Positions 46,932 through 57,972 are shown, counted from the stretch's first letter. The stretch: DNA of 64,000 nt from Telopea speciosissima (GCF_018873765.1 NC_057925.1:5839568-5903567); one strand, 5' to 3'. Numbers and translations: made by a program. The notes: generated by a model not told the origin, from the letters alone.

Positions 46932-47067
46932 GGGAGAATGTTCTCTGTGCCGCAACGCAGGCTATGCCCAGGCACATGGGCCAGCCACTCAGGGGGCAGG
47001 GTGGTCATTGCACCCACCCCCATGTGTCTGGGCGCAACTTGCACTACAACACAGAGAACAACGCCCC
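46932..47067. mobile_element. MITE, family 1, reference copy with perfect 9-bp duplication
   Basis: 136 bp from GGGAGAATGTTCTCTGTGCC to GAGAACAACGCCCC. It is flanked by identical ATTTATATA at 46923-46931 and 47068-47076. A 9-bp duplication is the mark of Mutator-like (MULE) transposition. It lies about 570 bp before the start of PPR gene 2. Confidence 0.9.
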
Positions 47068-47638
47068 ATTTATATAATAATGATTAGAAGTATATTATAA
47101 GTATATTTTTCTCAAAATATATGCATTTATATTATAAGTTTATTAGTAATCAACGTTTTTTTCTCCTTAAATGTAAATACAATTATAATAAATTAATATT
47201 TTTTTTAAGAAAAAAAAACTTTGTCCGGGATTGTAGCGCCTGCACTCTCATGTATCTATCTCTCTCCTCATCAAAATAAGAGGATAGAAGTGTCTTTTCA
47301 TATGGGGAGGAGGGAGATAGACTACGCTACACTCCCACATAGAAAATACTTCCCTTTTTGTATTTTTGCCAAAAAAATAAGGGGAAGGGACTCATGTACG
47401 ATAGATTCCGTGCATCAATCCATTTAATAGGGGTGGGGGGTTTATGGTAATTTTGATTGGGCATTTTGCCCATTTGATGATACTTCATATCGACGGTGAC
47501 CAGCATGATTCCTACACCTAGACATAATACTGCCCTGCTCCTATGGAAAGGAGAAAATTTCACCAATCGATGTGCACGTACAGGCTCTAGAGGCCCAGGC
47601 AGCGTTCGCTTACCCTTATTACTATTTTCCATGGTGTA

Positions 47639-49504
47639 ATGGTATCTAGCTTAAGCTTAGGATTGATTTTCGCGTTTGATCAGAATGGTTCGACTCATTT
47701 AAAAATTACATTACATTCTGACGCTTCTCTGATGCTCCGAAGGATTAAACATGGAGCTTACTTCCTCTCTGCAAATCTCCTTGGACATTCCTTCTTTCTC
47801 TTCGGTCCATTTTCTTCAAACTCTAAATCTGCTATCAGAAAACCAAATGCTCTCTACAGAAACCCTAAAATCAGGGAGAGAAAATGTATTGAATCTCGTG
47901 TTCATCGTCAGTCTCCTCTGGCTACTCGTGAATTCAGGTATGAATCAGATGATCCATCACGGGAAACCTCACTGGTTTCAGATAATTCATGTCCCGATGT
48001 CGTATCAATCTGTTCTTTACTCTCCCAGTCTAGTGGGCCAACTAGAAATCTCGATAACTTGCTGAAAGAGTTCAAGTCAAAGCTGAAATCTGACATAGTT
48101 TTGGGAATTTTGATGAATTATAGACAGTTAGGGAGAACTAATACTTTGGGGTTCTTCTCTTGGGCTGGATTTCAAATGGGTTTTAGTTTTGACGATTCCG
48201 TGATTGAATACATGGCTGATTTTCTAGGCCGGAGGAAGCTTTTTGATGATTTGAAGTGTTTGTTAATGACAGTGTCGGCTACAAAGGGTAGGGTTTCTTC
48301 TCGGGCTGTTTCTATTTGTATTAGGTTTTTGGGTAGGCAAGGGAGGGTCAAGGAAGCTCTTTCCTTGTTTGAAGAGATGGAATCAGAGTTCAAGTGTAAG
48401 CCTGATAATCTTGTGTTTAATAACATCCTCTATGTGCTTTGTAAGTTGGAAAATTCAGAGGAGCTGATTGATAATGCACTTACCATCTTTCGCCAGATTG
48501 AGTCCCCTGATACATACTCCTACAGTAACATTCTTGTTGGTCTTTGTAAATTTGGTAGATTGGAGAGTGCTCTGGAAGTGTTCTATGAAATGGTCAGAGT
48601 TAATTTGGTCCCTACAAGAACTGCCGCGAACGTTCTTATTGGGGAATTGTGTAAATCAAGCACAAATGAAGATTGTATCAAGAAGGTTAAAGTTACTAAC
48701 TGTGGTAGACCCTTCACCATTCTTGTTCCAAATGTGGGCTCAAATAGTGGTAGCATACTCTTTGCAACCCAAGTTTTCTGGGCTATTCATGATTTAGGCT
48801 TGCTACCTAGTGCATTCATTATCAATCAGCTTATTTCAGTACTATGTCAATTTAAGAGAATTGAAGAAGCTGTTGAAATTTTGAAGGTTGTTGAGGAGCG
48901 GAAATTGAGTTGTGTGGATGAGAGCTACACAATTCTAATTCGTGGTTTGTGTGATGCTCGTAGGGTGAATGAAGCTTGCCAGTTGTTTGGGAGGATGGTT
49001 TCTCAGGGTTTGAAGCCAAAGCTTGTAATTTACAATTCACTTATTTGTTTGTTATGTAAACTGGGGACTGTGGAAGAAGCAGAGCGGTTGTTTGAGATTA
49101 TGAACAAGAAGAGATGTGTCCCAGATAATGTAACTTATACAGCATTAATCCATGCTCATGCTGTAGCACGTAACTGGGAGGCAGCCTATGGATTGTTGAT
49201 AGAGATGTTGGGGCTGGGCTGGTGTCCCCACTTCCACACATATAATTATGTTGATAGCCTTTTGAAGGAGCATGGACGAGTTGATTTATGTTTGAAGTTG
49301 GAAGGAAAACTCGAAACACAGGTCTTGTACAAGCATTGCAAAGCTGGTTCTCTGGAGGTAGCATATGAGAAGCTAAGCTCGATGCTTGAGAAGGGCTTCT
49401 ACCCACCTATCTATGTGAGGGATGCTTTTATACATGCATTTCAGAAGTCTGGAAAAGGGAAGATAGGTCATGAGTTGCTAGAAAGGATGGACAGGATATC
49501 TTAG
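47639..49504 (+). CDS. P-class pentatricopeptide repeat protein, intronless, 621 aa
   Basis: A single exon. The first ATG gives MVSSLSLGLIFAFDQNGS; a second, at 47732 (MLRRIKHGAYFLSANLLGHS), begins a more typical basic mitochondrial presequence and may be the true start, giving 590 aa. PPR units run from about residue 215 to the C-terminus, for example RAVSICIRFLGRQGRVKEAL and ESYTILIRGLCDARRVNEAC. The array is broken by about 25 less regular residues near 348-372 (KVKVTNCGRPFTILVPNVGS). No E or DYW domain. It is not a recent duplicate of the 571-aa gene: sequence, length and repeat layout differ. Expected role: sequence-specific RNA binding in an organelle; target unknown. Confidence 0.88.
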   Translation: MVSSLSLGLIFAFDQNGSTHLKITLHSDASLMLRRIKHGAYFLSANLLGHSFFLFGPFSSNSKSAIRKPNALYRNPKIRERKCIESRVHRQSPLATREFRYESDDPSRETSLVSDNSCPDVVSICSLLSQSSGPTRNLDNLLKEFKSKLKSDIVLGILMNYRQLGRTNTLGFFSWAGFQMGFSFDDSVIEYMADFLGRRKLFDDLKCLLMTVSATKGRVSSRAVSICIRFLGRQGRVKEALSLFEEMESEFKCKPDNLVFNNILYVLCKLENSEELIDNALTIFRQIESPDTYSYSNILVGLCKFGRLESALEVFYEMVRVNLVPTRTAANVLIGELCKSSTNEDCIKKVKVTNCGRPFTILVPNVGSNSGSILFATQVFWAIHDLGLLPSAFIINQLISVLCQFKRIEEAVEILKVVEERKLSCVDESYTILIRGLCDARRVNEACQLFGRMVSQGLKPKLVIYNSLICLLCKLGTVEEAERLFEIMNKKRCVPDNVTYTALIHAHAVARNWEAAYGLLIEMLGLGWCPHFHTYNYVDSLLKEHGRVDLCLKLEGKLETQVLYKHCKAGSLEVAYEKLSSMLEKGFYPPIYVRDAFIHAFQKSGKGKIGHELLERMDRIS

Positions 49505-49884
49505 GAGTGATCCCCAACCTTCAGGAGGTAAGATAGAGAAGAGTTCTTATGAAAGGAGGGAGAGGGAAGTCTCTGGATTTCGAAGGAAGGGGGAAGATTG
49601 TTCTTTTATTGCTTTACTTCATGTGTTTTTCTGCCGTACACCCTTGCAACTGGACTAATATAGTTCTTTAAATGTTCAGCATTTCCTTGACATGTTTACT
49701 CACCTTGCGTTCTTCATTTTTTGTCATCCCTCTCCACCCTGTCATTTGATGTTCCTTCCCCCCCATCACATATTTAGATGAATTAATGGTGGTGTTGGGG
49801 TTGGATTTTTGTTTCTTATATGAAACTGAAGGTGTTTTGGGTTCAACTTACTCAAATTATCCTTTGTAAATAAGAGTGGTGAAA

Positions 49885-50059
49885 TTGGCGGGGAAATCCA
49901 ACAAAGCAAGAAACCAGAAAGGTTCGCAAAACTGTACGTGTTATTCAGAAGCAGTGGTTCCAACTGATGCTCCATTAAAAGAGAGCACAATGGATACCAA
50001 GTTGGAGGCAACAGATGCCACATTAGCGACTTCAGCTAACCGTTCAAAACAGGGAGAAG
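49885..50059 (+). pseudogene. FMT: First coding exon of a FRIENDLY/CLU gene, copy 2, start codon lost
   Basis: Reads LAGKSNKARNQKGSQN, then SEAVVPTDAPLKESTMDTKL and SKQGE, followed by the same donor GAAG/GTAACC in phase 1. The initiating codon is TTG (49885-49887) where copy 1 and the family have ATG. Compared with copy 1, 51 bp (17 codons) are missing after KEST. No stop or frameshift is present. The loss of the ATG suggests it is dead, even though it lies nearer to the downstream CLU exon at 52711. Confidence 0.75.
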
Positions 50060-50589
50060 GTAACCACTCAGTTATCCCATTAGATCATGTATTTGGCTTC
50101 CATCTTTACATGTGGCTTCAATTCATATCCTTACATTTATGATTTATCTCCCTTTAGAGAGAAAAACTAGTCCCACCAAACAAATATGCTCTGAAATCCA
50201 ACAAAGAACATGTACAGCCTTTACAATATGCTACCCCCTTTTTTTTCTGATAGTGACATTACCATATACTTGATTGTAAAAAATCTATTGGAGTTAAAAC
50301 TAGAAAAAAAATAAAGAAAGAAAGAAAGGGAGATCTTAAGTGTTCTACAAAGGGAAGCTTGAAATGTTAAGCAGTTTCCTGAAGTTCTTTAACACAAGCT
50401 ACGATAACCATCCTTTTTGCATGCACTGTGTTTCCGTTGTTTGATTTATTTAGTTTGCGATGCTTTGTTGTTTGCCCATCATAAATTATGTTTCATCTTT
50501 GACAGTCATTGAGGTTGATGGTTGTGGGTTTGTATTTGTCTGATTTTGTTTGATTCCTTTCCACATATCTGAGTTTTTTAAATCTGCTC

Positions 50590-50593
<4 letters not shown>

Positions 50594-50631
<38 letters not shown>
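50594..50631. repeat. (GA)n followed by poly-G
   Basis: About 14 GA units then nine or ten G, absent from the equivalent place in copy 1 (about 45505). A post-duplication expansion. Confidence 0.9.
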
Positions 50632-52710
50632 AGGCAGCTGTCATATGGATTGATCGCCCTGCATTTCCACTTGGTCATTAACTAGTGTTCTATTGACACT
50701 TGGTGACATGTGATTGATTGCTTAAGTTGTTGGTAGGTCACCGATCGCCTATTAATAGGACCTGTGAGTCTGTGATCTCATTTTCAGACAGAATCACGAA
50801 GTAGGAGTGCGATAAAGTGTGAAAGAGAGATGATTTTGATGTTCCAGCAATAAAAGAAATCCAGCAACTATATTCTCGAAGGATGGCAACCTCATACTCC
50901 TTTGTTCAAGCGTTCCTTTGGAAGCAGTGTTAAGCTTTATTTGTTGGCTTGATTTATTATTATTTGAATCACCTCTATTGGACACTTAACTTGTTGGATC
51001 CATGAGCATTCTTGTTTTCAATGGGTTTTACAAGACCAGCTGTTTTTTCGATTCGTGACTACAGGGATTACCTCATGGATGTATAAATTTGTATTCTTAC
51101 AAATAAAACAACTCTGAATTCTGTAATGCATTCCACAATCCTTTATTGCACTTCCTATTCCTTAGCACAAAAATGATTTCAGTTGTGGTCACATTCATGT
51201 GTGTTTCTATATTCATTTATTTTGTTTATTTTTTGAAGAGGATAATGGTTTTGAAATGTTATGGTGGGAAATGGATGCATGGAAGCTTTGAATTTTAGTT
51301 TTTATGTAAATTTAATAATTTGGGGCTTGAGGGAACCCTCAAGTGTAAAGCCTACAAACAGATGGCTATGGCATACATTGCCTTAAGAGCTTTAAGATGG
51401 CTCCATCAGAAACTTCAAAATGATATGGCAAAACTATGCACTTCATCATTGTCCCATTCTTTTTCAGCAAACCAGCAGTCTATGTTCTTCATTTGGCTGG
51501 AATGTGTGTAACCTTGACCGTTATATCTTCAAAGTTTTACATGCTGCAACCAATACTCCTATTTTTGTTATGACATCTTTGTAGTCTTTACAGCAAGTGA
51601 TGTGTCAAATATTGGGTATCCCATGTCTGTGTTGGACTGTTACATCTATCAGTGTCCAAGTTTAAAAGAATAAAAAGAGGGAAAGAAAACTTTGGTTGTA
51701 TGGGCTGCTTATTTCTCCTTTTCCCATTTGTTACTTTTGGTCATGGAGGATGCTAATCTGTACTTAATGTTCACCATGTATTGTCGATAAACTTTTGCCC
51801 TAATTGATGACCATGTATCAGTTCTTTTAATGAGTAATTGGATATAGAGTACAATGTATTGACTACCCTTTTTTGTCTTAAAGATAGAATTTTGGCAAAG
51901 AAAACATCTAGCAGTAGTCCTTGTCCTTCAGAACTAGTTAAGCTCTCAAAACCAACGTTGAAGCTTATTATTATTGATGTTGTCTTACAGGGGCATTACT
52001 GTATTGAATTTGTTTTTGGTCATGAATCTTTTGGTAGGTAGAAGCTCTTTTGTTCTTTCACAATAGATGATTTGACTCTCTTTTTCCCCCCCCTTGTACT
52101 CTTTGTTGTGCTGGTTTGTTTATGGTGGGCTTCATCTCTATCCTGTTTCAGTCAAAACACAATCTAGTTAAAAGTTTCAGCTGCAGGTGAGTTTGTATGA
52201 TTTAAGACACAATCATTATAAAATGGTCTTCAACTCTGCTTAGTTGGTTGTAGCAAAACCTGGAAGTCCACAAATCCAGGATTTTGATCTTTCTTTGATA
52301 ATCGAGATTTCCGGGTTACTTAGGTTGGTTATTTACTTGAAGTGATTATGGCTAAGAGTGCGAATTGATGTGTATTGGTAGGGGTTGACCACAAACCTAT
52401 ATTACATTGATCACATTATCATAGTTGGTTACATTATTGATAGGAATAAAGAATTTGAATTATGAACAGCAAGGGAAAATTCAATAATACTTGAAATTAG
52501 TTCCCTCGGAGCCTCGGTCCCCCTTTAATGGGTCCTAATGTTTCCGTGTCATGAACTATATTGCTCTGTCTGTCCTGTTCCTATTAATTGATCATTATCT
52601 TGTATTGAATATATCATAATTTAGAATCATTGCTTATGTTTTGTGTTCCTCTCTCTTGGGGAAAAAGGCCGCTCTTTATGATGTTGTTGATATCGGTTCT
52701 GTATGTGCAG

Positions 52711-52878
52711 TTAAATCCAAGTGATTCTGTAATGCATTTGAGGCAATTCCTTCTTGATGCACCAGAGACCTGTTTCTTTACATGCTATGTTTTGATATTG
52801 CACACAAAGGATGGTTCAGTTCATCATCTAGAAGATAACAACGAACTTTCTGAAGTTGCTGAAAAATTACCACTGTAG
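52711..52878 (+). pseudogene. FMT: Later exon fragment of FRIENDLY/CLU
   Basis: After a good acceptor (TATGTGCAG at 52710) it reads LNPSDSVMHLRQFLLDAPE and then TCFFTCYVLILHTKDGSVHH, LEDNNELSEVAE: the CLU N-terminal domain (family form LNPGDSVMDLRQFLLDAPET). Homology stops at EVA(E), where the family continues with D-I-x-x-G-G-C-S; here the frame ends in TAG. The remaining 1200 or so residues of CLU are not in the window. The exon between SKQGE and LNPSD (family KTQ-containing segment) was not found either. Confidence 0.85.
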
Positions 52879-52899
52879 GACTCAAATCGAATTGTATCC

Positions 52900-53652
52900 T
52901 GGTGCTATGTCGATCCCTTTTGGAAGCTGAGGAGGATTCTTAGTTTGGGGTCTGAAGGTACTCTTAAGAACATAAAGTTCATTGTGTTTGGAGTAATCGG
53001 CAACAAGAGGAAACATATCAATAACTGCTAATTTTGATTCTTTTTCTTCTTTTTGTTCCTCACTGGGAATAGGGAATAGGGAATAGGCAGGTTTTAACTT
53101 TCAATCTTATGTTGAATATTTGAATGTTGTTTATTGAATCCAAGAACGACAAGGAGGACATACTTTAAGGTTTCTGGTGGAGAGCAAGAAAGATCCACAG
53201 AGGATGACCGATCAGTATCTCAAGGACATAATTATGAATTTCATGATCGCCTACAAAGATACTAGTGCAAGCACACTCTCCTGTTTCTACCTGCTCTGCA
53301 AACACCCGCTGATACAAGAGAAGTTGCAGAAGAAAGAGAAGCCATCAATTGTAAAGGGAATGAAACTAAAATCGGCGCTTTCATGGAGTGTTTTAACTGA
53401 TGCAGCATTAGAGAAAATGCATTATCTCCACGCAGCCCTAACAGAGATTTTGAGGCTATACACTGCCGTCCCACGGTACTTGCTAACCTCTTGAGAGTTC
53501 TTCATAGGCAAACCTTTTTTCCGTTCTAAATTCATACTGTTAATGAATTGAAATTGATTATGTAGTGTACTAATTGAGAAAAATGATAGGATGGGAGGTG
53601 TGCAGAAACAGATGTTCTCCCAGATGGTATTGAATTCAATCATACTGTGACA
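52900..53652 (+). pseudogene. Cytochrome P450 pseudogene, CYP704-like
   Basis: Three blocks collinear with CYP704-type P450s. 52900-53031: YVDPFWKLRRILSLGSEGTL, then a stop. 53146-53494: NDKEDIL, a stop caused by what looks like a one-base deletion near 53165, then FLVESKKDPQRMTDQYLKDI, an I-helix NFMIAYKDTSAS (family AGKDTT; the Gly is Tyr here), and K-helix EILRLYTAVP with intact ExxR. 53590-53652: DGRCAETDVLPDGIEF. The membrane anchor and the Cys heme loop are missing. Active CYP704 enzymes omega-hydroxylate fatty acids, in pollen wall and cutin formation. This copy cannot be functional. Confidence 0.88.
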
Positions 53653-53899
53653 AGTATCCATTAGTCCTCTCCAATTTCTTGATTGTCAAGTGCGCTGCAG
53701 TTTGAGGTTGAGAGGTTGACACCTGGGAAACGTGACATCCAATTGTCCGAGGTCGATTGAGTCAATTTTTTTTTTCTTTCTTCTTGAGCATGGCACTGTT
53801 GGATGTCGCGCTTGCCACATGTCAAGCTCTCAGCCTGAACTGCACTGCATTGTACTTTTAGGGAACTGAAGAGAATTTTTTCCCACTTCTTATAGTAAA

Positions 53900-54440
53900 A
53901 CTTTTTGATATTAAACAACCATTCAACAACGCATCTGGTTTTGCAATGGCATGGAGCACTATGGAAATCACCATTCATATGGAATCTCATCTTTTTTGGT
54001 AGAAGAATTTCAATCACATTTCTAAGAATGCATTGTATTATTTGGTAATATCCAATACTAACATTGTATGGTTTGTTTGGTTTTCAAATCCTTTATTGTA
54101 TCCTTATTAAGTACATCAATCATTTTTTGATGATGTTTAATTTAAGTCAACCCGGCACATGTTGTTAGAGAAGATTTTTCCTTAAGACTTTTTATTTGGA
54201 TTCTATTTGGTTCAATGTGAAATTAAGAAAAATAAAAATAAAACTGAAAGTCTGAAACTTTGTATTGAATGAAGAAAATATAAATCAGTAATATCATAAA
54301 ATGAACTTTACTTCTTTTTCGTGCACAAACTCTACAACATACATAAGAATGATACAGGAAAAACTAAATAAAAGATCATGGATTAGGTTTGGTATTGCAT
54401 GAAATGAAGGCCTTTCATCCTAATATTTAACTTGGCATAC
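53900..54440. repeat. Dispersed repeat related to 24900-25740
   Basis: Collinear with the copy near 25 kb (for example AATCACCATTCATATGGAAT and TGGTTTGTTTGGTTTTCAAA) but without the MITE found there. It leads, after about 350 bp, into the duplicated unit at 54788. Confidence 0.6.
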
Positions 54441-54787
54441 AAAAAATTGGTTTTTGGTTGTGTCTACCCTTGGATGACTTAACTTTTAATTTACATTTTC
54501 AATAGTTACATGCTTTAATATTGGTGACTAAATGAACTTTATGTTCACAATTCGTTAATGGTTATATGGTGTTGAAAATTTGACCTTAATTTGTAGGTTT
54601 GGTAGTTATGCTTATCTTATAATCATGTTAGAGTCTTGAATGGAAAGGGAATGGAGTGATGGATAAACTCCAACATTTGTCCATTAATGCGGTCTTTATT
54701 CACTGTTCTACCTTTTATTCTAGAATGCATCCTGCTGTCAATAAAATGGTGAAGTGAGAAATTTTAACTTTCTTTTGATTGACCATC

Positions 54788-57074
54788 GTCTTATCCCTAG
54801 AAGTTATTTAATGAAATGGTTAAAAAGGGATTTGTAATTAATTGAAAGGTGACTTGTCATTTTTTGTTATTAAAAGCTACACATTTTTATGTAGGCATGT
54901 GAAATGATTGGAATTATCTTCATTGGAAAAAAAAATGTGTTATATTAAAAAGCCAAAAAGGAAGTTTATAATTTTTTTTCACCAACTTTGATTACAACAA
55001 AATTTTCACTTTAATCTATTTGGTGGACCATCAAGGAGAATCCTTGATAACTCTCCATATAATTTGTATATTTTTACAAACAAGTAAGTAATAAAAGTAT
55101 CATAATAAAAAAATGGCTCATGTTCTCTGTGCCGCAGCCCAGGTTGTGCCAGACACATGGGTCTGCCACTCAGGAGGGCAGGGTGGTCATTGCGCCCACC
55201 CCCATGTGTCTAGGCGTAGCCTGCGCCCCTGGCACAAAGAACATTCTCCCATAAAAAAGACAGGTACTACTAATAAGTGTCTCAATAAGATTTATTTATA
55301 ATTTAAAATTTAAAATACAAAACGAACACTTCATTGCCTTGATAAGATGCATGTCACATATTGTTGAAAAATCATTAAAAAGCATGCATTCATCATAGAT
55401 CATAACTAATGAATACACAATAACACCATATGTTGGTGGTGTGATATCTATTTATAACAACTTATTGCCCCCAAAGTATAAATCATACACTATATGACAT
55501 GCACATATACTATATCTTTGCTTTCATCTCTCAACCCATATGCATGTTAGAATATAAGAAAGAGTTATAATAATGAAAACTCGAATAGCAAGAGTAAGGT
55601 ATTGGAGAAAATCAATAGATTATCATATGGTATGTGAACTTCTATCATAGACTTTTAAGATTATTGTTTTATAAATCATCAAGATGGTATTTTTCTTTAA
55701 TCCTATTAAACTTGGTACATACAATGCATATAGCAAATTATATTTTAAGTGTTAGAAATATAAATTATTTAACTGATAATAGATCATTTATTTTTCAATA
55801 AATTTTCAGACCTGAGGTTGCATGATATTCTAACAATTATAAATAGGCAATACAAACATGCATACAAAGCCAAGTTTTGACTATGGTTAATCGACATCAA
55901 ATAGATATGTGATTAAGTGCATGTTTGGAGGAGTTTATCAAGCTTCAAACATAGAAGTTGGGTTTATGAGGAGTGAAAACACATCCAATCGAATTACTGG
56001 ATATAACCTAAGTAATGTAGCATACATAAGCCACCCTGAAGGGAAGAGATACACTTGAATATAAAAATAAAAAATGAAAAGGAAAAAGATTTTATAAGTT
56101 ATATTTTTAGAGATTAAAAATAATTCATGTAAATAAGATCACTGACCACACACCTAGTTCTGCCATGTGTAAGGTCATGTGGATTGAAATGTCGTGGGCA
56201 ATTAGACCCGAAGGTCTCCTACTCACTTTTTAAGCTTTAATGCATATAAATGTGAACAAGTGGTAATATAAAACTATTGAAAATTTTAGGACTACTAAGA
56301 GAGTGCATAGGATATGAAGGAATGCATGGATAAACATGGAAGGATATACTTACCTTTCAGGGTATATGGTTGAATTTGAATTTGAATTTGAATTTGAAAT
56401 TTGACATGCGACTTATTTGGACAATTTGATAGATGTCGAATGGATGGATTTGCCACATCTATTTGACATGATAAAATCAGGTGTGTCCAGTTGTATTGAT
56501 CTTTTTTTGCCAAAATTAGAAAGTCTCAAAAATTAATTCAAATAGTTTGTATTAAAAATCGATCATATTTAACTATATTTATATAATAGATCAATGAAGA
56601 GAATTACACTATATATAATGGGAGTACCTGAATGACACTTTTATAGGTGTATTTAGAACTTGGCACATTCTTTTAATTTTCCCTTGTCTTATTCCCAAAG
56701 TTCTTTAAGATAGGGGTACAAAAGGGTTTTCAAAAATATTGTGAAAGTGATATATCATTATGTCATTATGTCATATAATTATGTGATGCATATTTTTACG
56801 AGTACACATGTGAAATGATATTATCACCCCTCGTTGAAAAAATTATATGCCATACCAAAAGGAAAAACAATAAAAAATGTGTTATTATGCACACACCCAC
56901 ACACACACACACAACAAACTCACACATGTGGACATTTGTCGAGAGAGAGATAGAGAGAAGCACATAAAAAATTAAAGAAGAATTTTTATGTATGAATTTT
57001 ATTATGATTTTCATCTCAAAATTAAAGAAGGATTTGTATTGTATATGACTCTCTGACTCTGACTCATTTGTTTT
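54788..57074. repeat. 2.2-kb direct duplication, copy A
   Basis: From GTCTTATCCCTAGAAGTTAT to GACTCATTTGTTTT it aligns end to end with 58399-60541. Copy A is 2287 bp against 2143; the difference is mostly the MITE at 55114-55250. Both copies carry (GAATTT)n, four units here and three in copy B, plus CA and GA microsatellites near the end. No coding sequence is shared. Confidence 0.9.
55114..55250. mobile_element. MITE, family 1, copy 4, with empty site in copy B
   Basis: 137 bp, from TGGCTCATGTTCTCTGTGCC to AAGAACATTCTCCC. Flanks ATAAAAAAA and ATAAAAAAG agree at 8 of 9 bases. The paralogous place in copy B (about 58718) has ATAAAAAAAACATAG with no element, so it inserted after the duplication or was lost from B. 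Confidence 0.9.
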
Positions 57075-57453
57075 AGAATTGAAAATGCAGCTGAAAAACC
57101 AATGAACATTGCTGTGAAGATCGTAAAAAGAACTAAAAACCAAAATCTAATAACCATGTTCATTGTAACACTTTCTTAAAATTCTTTGTGTCTGTTAGAA
57201 TATCAAAACTCAAAACAGATACCTCTCTAAGGAGAATGAATAGCTATATAAGGAGGACCATAAGTTAGACTCTCACTGCAATTGGGAATAGTAATCCTAG
57301 TTAGTGAATTAAACGAAATATACCTATAGAGTCCTAAATTTACTGAGACTCTTCTGATATAAGTCATACATAAAAATCCTTTTTGTCTCGGTATAGGAGT
57401 CTTTTTTCCTTTTACGACTTTATGGAGAAGTATCTGTTAAATCCCTCTTTATT

Positions 57454-57972
57454 TTGGATCTTGATTGTGTATTATGGTTCATACAATTTAATCTTCAATA
57501 ACTTGTTGCACTGAATTTATGGTTTCACTCATCTTGATCTTCAATATAAAATTGTCAAATTATTTAATAGTAATAAAATAGATGAAAAAATGGCCACGTC
57601 TTCCATTTAAAATTGTTAAATGGCGTTAAAGCATGACCTTTATCGAATCGAATATTATCTGAAATTCGATAAAATAAACAAAGTTGAATTCGAATACAGA
57701 TTTTGAATATCCAGCGGATAACGAAACAAATTCGAATACAAGTATTGGCAATCGAATTCGAATGCGAATAGCGCCCTATTCACTTTAAATTCGATCTGTT
57801 TATATCTCTACTTCTGCACTACTAGCTAACGTCAAATATTTTGCAGTCAAAGTTGTTTATCTGAATTTTATTGGGGTTATGGTGGGGAAGGCTTGTGGTT
57901 GTGGGGGATGAGTCCTTCTTGAGAAAGGATGTCCCACCCTCCCCAAATCTTTTTAGACATTTTTTCCATCAT
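57454..57972. repeat. 0.5-kb direct repeat, copy 1
   Basis: Aligns along its length with 62986-63500. Shared words: TTGGATCTTGATTGTGTA, GGCCACGTCTTCCATTTAAA, TTTTGAATATCCAGCGGATA, and a final CCACCCTCCCCAAATCTTTT. The middle has CGAATTCGAATG repeats; AGAGATATAAACAG (complement) recalls the ends of plant hAT-like MITEs. No TG...CA ends, so LTR status is unsupported. Confidence 0.85.

Larger units (their letters stand above)
43442..47638. other. Intergenic region between the two PPR genes
   Basis: Contains 43630-43680 short tandem repeats (GTAAATATATAAGTGAAA), a hAT-like fragment near 43700-43870, the first copy of a duplicated block with a CLU exon (44610-46350), a dispersed repeat (46550-46930) and a family 1 MITE. 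A C-run lies at 45207-45221. No intact gene. Confidence 0.6.
49590..51570 (+). repeat. Segmental duplication, copy 2 (CLU 5' block)
   Basis: Partner of 44610-46350. Starts at a TTGCTTTACTTCATGTG stretch soon after the stop of PPR gene 2 and ends near AAGTTTTACATGCTGCAACC. It differs by a long GA/G run at 50594-50631 and several indels. Confidence 0.85.

Noticed and set aside
41726-49504. Tandem duplicate pair of PPR genes
   Set aside because: The two proteins differ in N-terminus, length and repeat layout; only the non-coding/CLU block around them is duplicated.
52630-52710. Met-initiated start of a short gene at 52630
   Set aside because: Homology to CLU begins only at 52711 right after a consensus acceptor, so the upstream codons are intron.
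56365-56392. Direct repeats that could suggest a CRISPR-like array
   Set aside because: Simple (GAATTT)n microsatellite without spacers, in a plant nuclear sequence.
56796-57143. 115-codon minus-strand frame
   Set aside because: Made of AT-rich and CA-microsatellite sequence within the 2.2-kb duplication; the equivalent part of copy B does not keep it.
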